Source of the DNA: Pigmentibacter ruber
GTDB lineage: Bacteria; Bdellovibrionota_B; Oligoflexia; Silvanigrellales; Silvanigrellaceae
DNA length: 64,000 bases
Assembly (NCBI RefSeq): GCF_009792895.1
Contig: NZ_WSSC01000003.1
Span: 496,001 to 560,000, forward strand
Direction: 5' to 3'
Of this stretch, positions 62,473-64,000 are shown piece after piece (position 1 is the stretch's first letter; each line of letters starts with the position of its first letter). A program made the translations under genes and the position numbers. Below the pieces are notes generated by a model, which was not told where the DNA came from, made no database searches, and worked only from the letters and a program-made list of their open reading frames with translations.

Positions 62473-64000
62473 ATTAAAGCAAAATATTGTTAAGAAACAA
62501 GATTTAGCTCAAGATAACTTAAGATATCCTAGAGCTAAATCTCTTTTTTTGGTAATAATAAGTGCTTTTTTGTTTTCATCTAGTTTTTATCCACTTGAAA
62601 ATTTTCCAGCTATTATTCGTTATCTAAATTACTTTTGCATTTCTCCATTTTTTTTAGAATTATTTTTACTAGTAAAAATAGAAAATTTTAGAAGAAGAAT
62701 GTTTCATTACTTTATTTTAATTACCACCTTTTCTCTAACATTAGAAATTATAGCTTTTTCTTGGGTTTATACAAGTATTAAGTATTTTTTTCATACTAAT
62801 CATTTAATAACTTCAATCATTTATTTGATTCTTGCCTTTCTCTCTTTTCCCTATTATTTTCTCCTCTTTTCTCCAGTTTTATTATTAAATAGGAAATTTA
62901 AAGTTTATAAAATTAATTGGTATTCTCTTATTTGTTTAACTTTTTTAATAGTTAATATTGAGTATTATTACCCCAAACTAGCTCCTTGGTTTTTTGGTTA
63001 TTCCTATTTCTATGATAGTAATTTAAGAAAATTAGGATCTATATTAGGTTCAATTGGCTTGTCCTTCTTGTTTTTTTATAGTAATATTTTATTGGCAATT
63101 ATTTTATTTAGAAAAATTTATTTAAAACTTAGTTTAATTGATTACGTTAGAAACAAATTTTTTTATCATTACTTATTTTTTATTTTTGCAATTTTATTTT
63201 TTAAATTAAAAAGTAGTGAAAAGAACCCATCAATAGATCAAAAAATTAATATTGGATATATTCAACCAAATTTTTCGGTAATTCATGATAAAGACATTGG
63301 TGGAGTGAAGTTGAAAGAAAAAAGCTTATTTGAATTAGTTAAAGAATTTGATAAAGTTCCAATAGAATTAATAATAGTACCTGAAAGTGCAATATATTAT
63401 CAATTTGGAAATTTTCCAGAAAAAATAGAAGATATATATTTACTAGCTAAATCAGCAAGTAAACCCATACTTTTGCAATCAGTTATTGAAATAAATGATG
63501 CTGCAAAGACTAAATCTATTTTAAAAATTGCAGAATCGAGATCATTTATAGTTTATCCTGATGGAAAGACTTCAACTTACTATGTCAAATGGAATTTAAT
63601 GCCATTTGGAGAGGAGTTTCCATTAAGTAAATATATTCCTTTTTTAGAAGAATTCTATTTAAAATGGACCAAACAAGATGTAATTTTAGCTCCTGGTAAT
63701 CAAGCTAATACTCTTTTATTTCAGAATATTAAAATTGGAATTTTTATCTGCTATGATTCTATTGACAAAGATTTAGTCCATAATTTAGTTCAAAATGGAG
63801 CTCAATTTTTAGTAAATCAGGCAAATTTTATATGGATGTCAGATACTAATGCTATTTTTGTTTATTCAATTATAAATCAATTTAAAGCAATAGAATCTCA
63901 AAGAAGTTTGTTATTTTTAACAAATAATGGTCCTACTCAGCTTTTTGATAAAAATGGTAATCTTGTTTTTAGTAATAAAGTGATAAATAAACAAGATTTA
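62456..64000 (+). CDS. lnt: apolipoprotein N-acyltransferase, 3' end outside the window
   Basis: 515 codons are visible and the frame is still open at base 64000. There is no ATG: after TGA 62447-62449 the plausible start is TTG 62456, overlapping the lipoprotein gene by 17 bases, with GGGGA about 10 bases upstream. The N-terminal half has six or so membrane helices. The nitrilase domain shows the catalytic Glu in IIVPESAIYY, the Lys in YVKWNLMPFGEEFP and the Cys in IGIFICYDSID. The enzyme adds the third acyl chain to lipoproteins in the inner membrane. It fits the many lipobox proteins in this window. Confidence 0.88.
   Translation, partial: MLVSHKLKQNIVKKQDLAQDNLRYPRAKSLFLVIISAFLFSSSFYPLENFPAIIRYLNYFCISPFFLELFLLVKIENFRRRMFHYFILITTFSLTLEIIAFSWVYTSIKYFFHTNHLITSIIYLILAFLSFPYYFLLFSPVLLLNRKFKVYKINWYSLICLTFLIVNIEYYYPKLAPWFFGYSYFYDSNLRKLGSILGSIGLSFLFFYSNILLAIILFRKIYLKLSLIDYVRNKFFYHYLFFIFAILFFKLKSSEKNPSIDQKINIGYIQPNFSVIHDKDIGGVKLKEKSLFELVKEFDKVPIELIIVPESAIYYQFGNFPEKIEDIYLLAKSASKPILLQSVIEINDAAKTKSILKIAESRSFIVYPDGKTSTYYVKWNLMPFGEEFPLSKYIPFLEEFYLKWTKQDVILAPGNQANTLLFQNIKIGIFICYDSIDKDLVHNLVQNGAQFLVNQANFIWMSDTNAIFVYSIINQFKAIESQRSLLFLTNNGPTQLFDKNGNLVFSNKVINKQDL

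Overview
The window is a very AT-rich (roughly 70% A+T by eye) bacterial chromosome segment. The AT bias, the density of predicted lipoproteins, an acyclic carotenoid cluster, GDSL lipases without signal peptides, RHS/TPR proteins and a one-piece tmRNA whose tag ends in ALAA would fit a Gram-negative predator or endosymbiont-like lineage such as the Oligoflexia/Silvanigrellales (Bdellovibrionota). That placement is inference from gene style, not from a marker gene. An outer membrane is supported directly by Lnt, MltA, AmiD-type and many lipobox proteins.

Layout. 1-3.7 kb: two translationally coupled TPR proteins (the first cut by the window edge, the second a lipoprotein) and an RRM RNA-binding protein with a clear terminator. 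3.8-16.6 kb: a membrane fragment, then two divergent carotenoid operons. The left operon reads leftward (SDR without catalytic Tyr, epimerase-DUF2867 fusion, CrtISO/CrtD-like FAD enzyme). The right operon reads rightward (CrtD-like FAD enzyme starting at ATT, small membrane protein, CrtE, a CrtC-CrtB fusion, CrtI, an SDR and a methyltransferase), with several ATGA overlaps. No lycopene cyclase is seen, so the product is probably an acyclic, hydrated carotenoid. 17-29 kb is an accessory stretch: GDSL hydrolase, a decayed solute-binding-protein pseudogene, an 1800-residue RHS protein, a secreted unknown and two paralogous lipoproteins, one with long homopolymers in its signal peptide and one with a (Gln-Pro)n tract.

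29.7-44.8 kb: DUF4153 membrane protein, tcdA, a ParA locus with a non-canonical ParB-like partner and two copies of a 20-bp palindrome, DUF423, an APC permease, a DUF2652 cyclase-like protein, a second GDSL hydrolase, a macro-domain-like protein, an AmiD-like amidase, and a MocR regulator divergent from an FMN-binding protein. 44.8-52.6 kb: tRNA(CAU), topoisomerase III, an inositol-phosphatase family enzyme, small lipoproteins, an ALDH-superfamily protein and tmRNA.

52.5-64 kb: a solute-binding protein, a sugar-phosphate cyclase resembling 2-deoxy-scyllo-inosose synthase paired with an IolI-like TIM barrel, SRPBCC and CrcB proteins, MltA, a degenerate two-component pair, an XRE regulator, a large lipoprotein with weak MACPF-like features, and a 3'-truncated lnt that lacks an ATG start.

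The most novel-looking items are the cyclitol-type gene pair, the CrtC-CrtB fusion, the ParA locus with its repeated palindrome, and the homopolymer-controlled lipoprotein.
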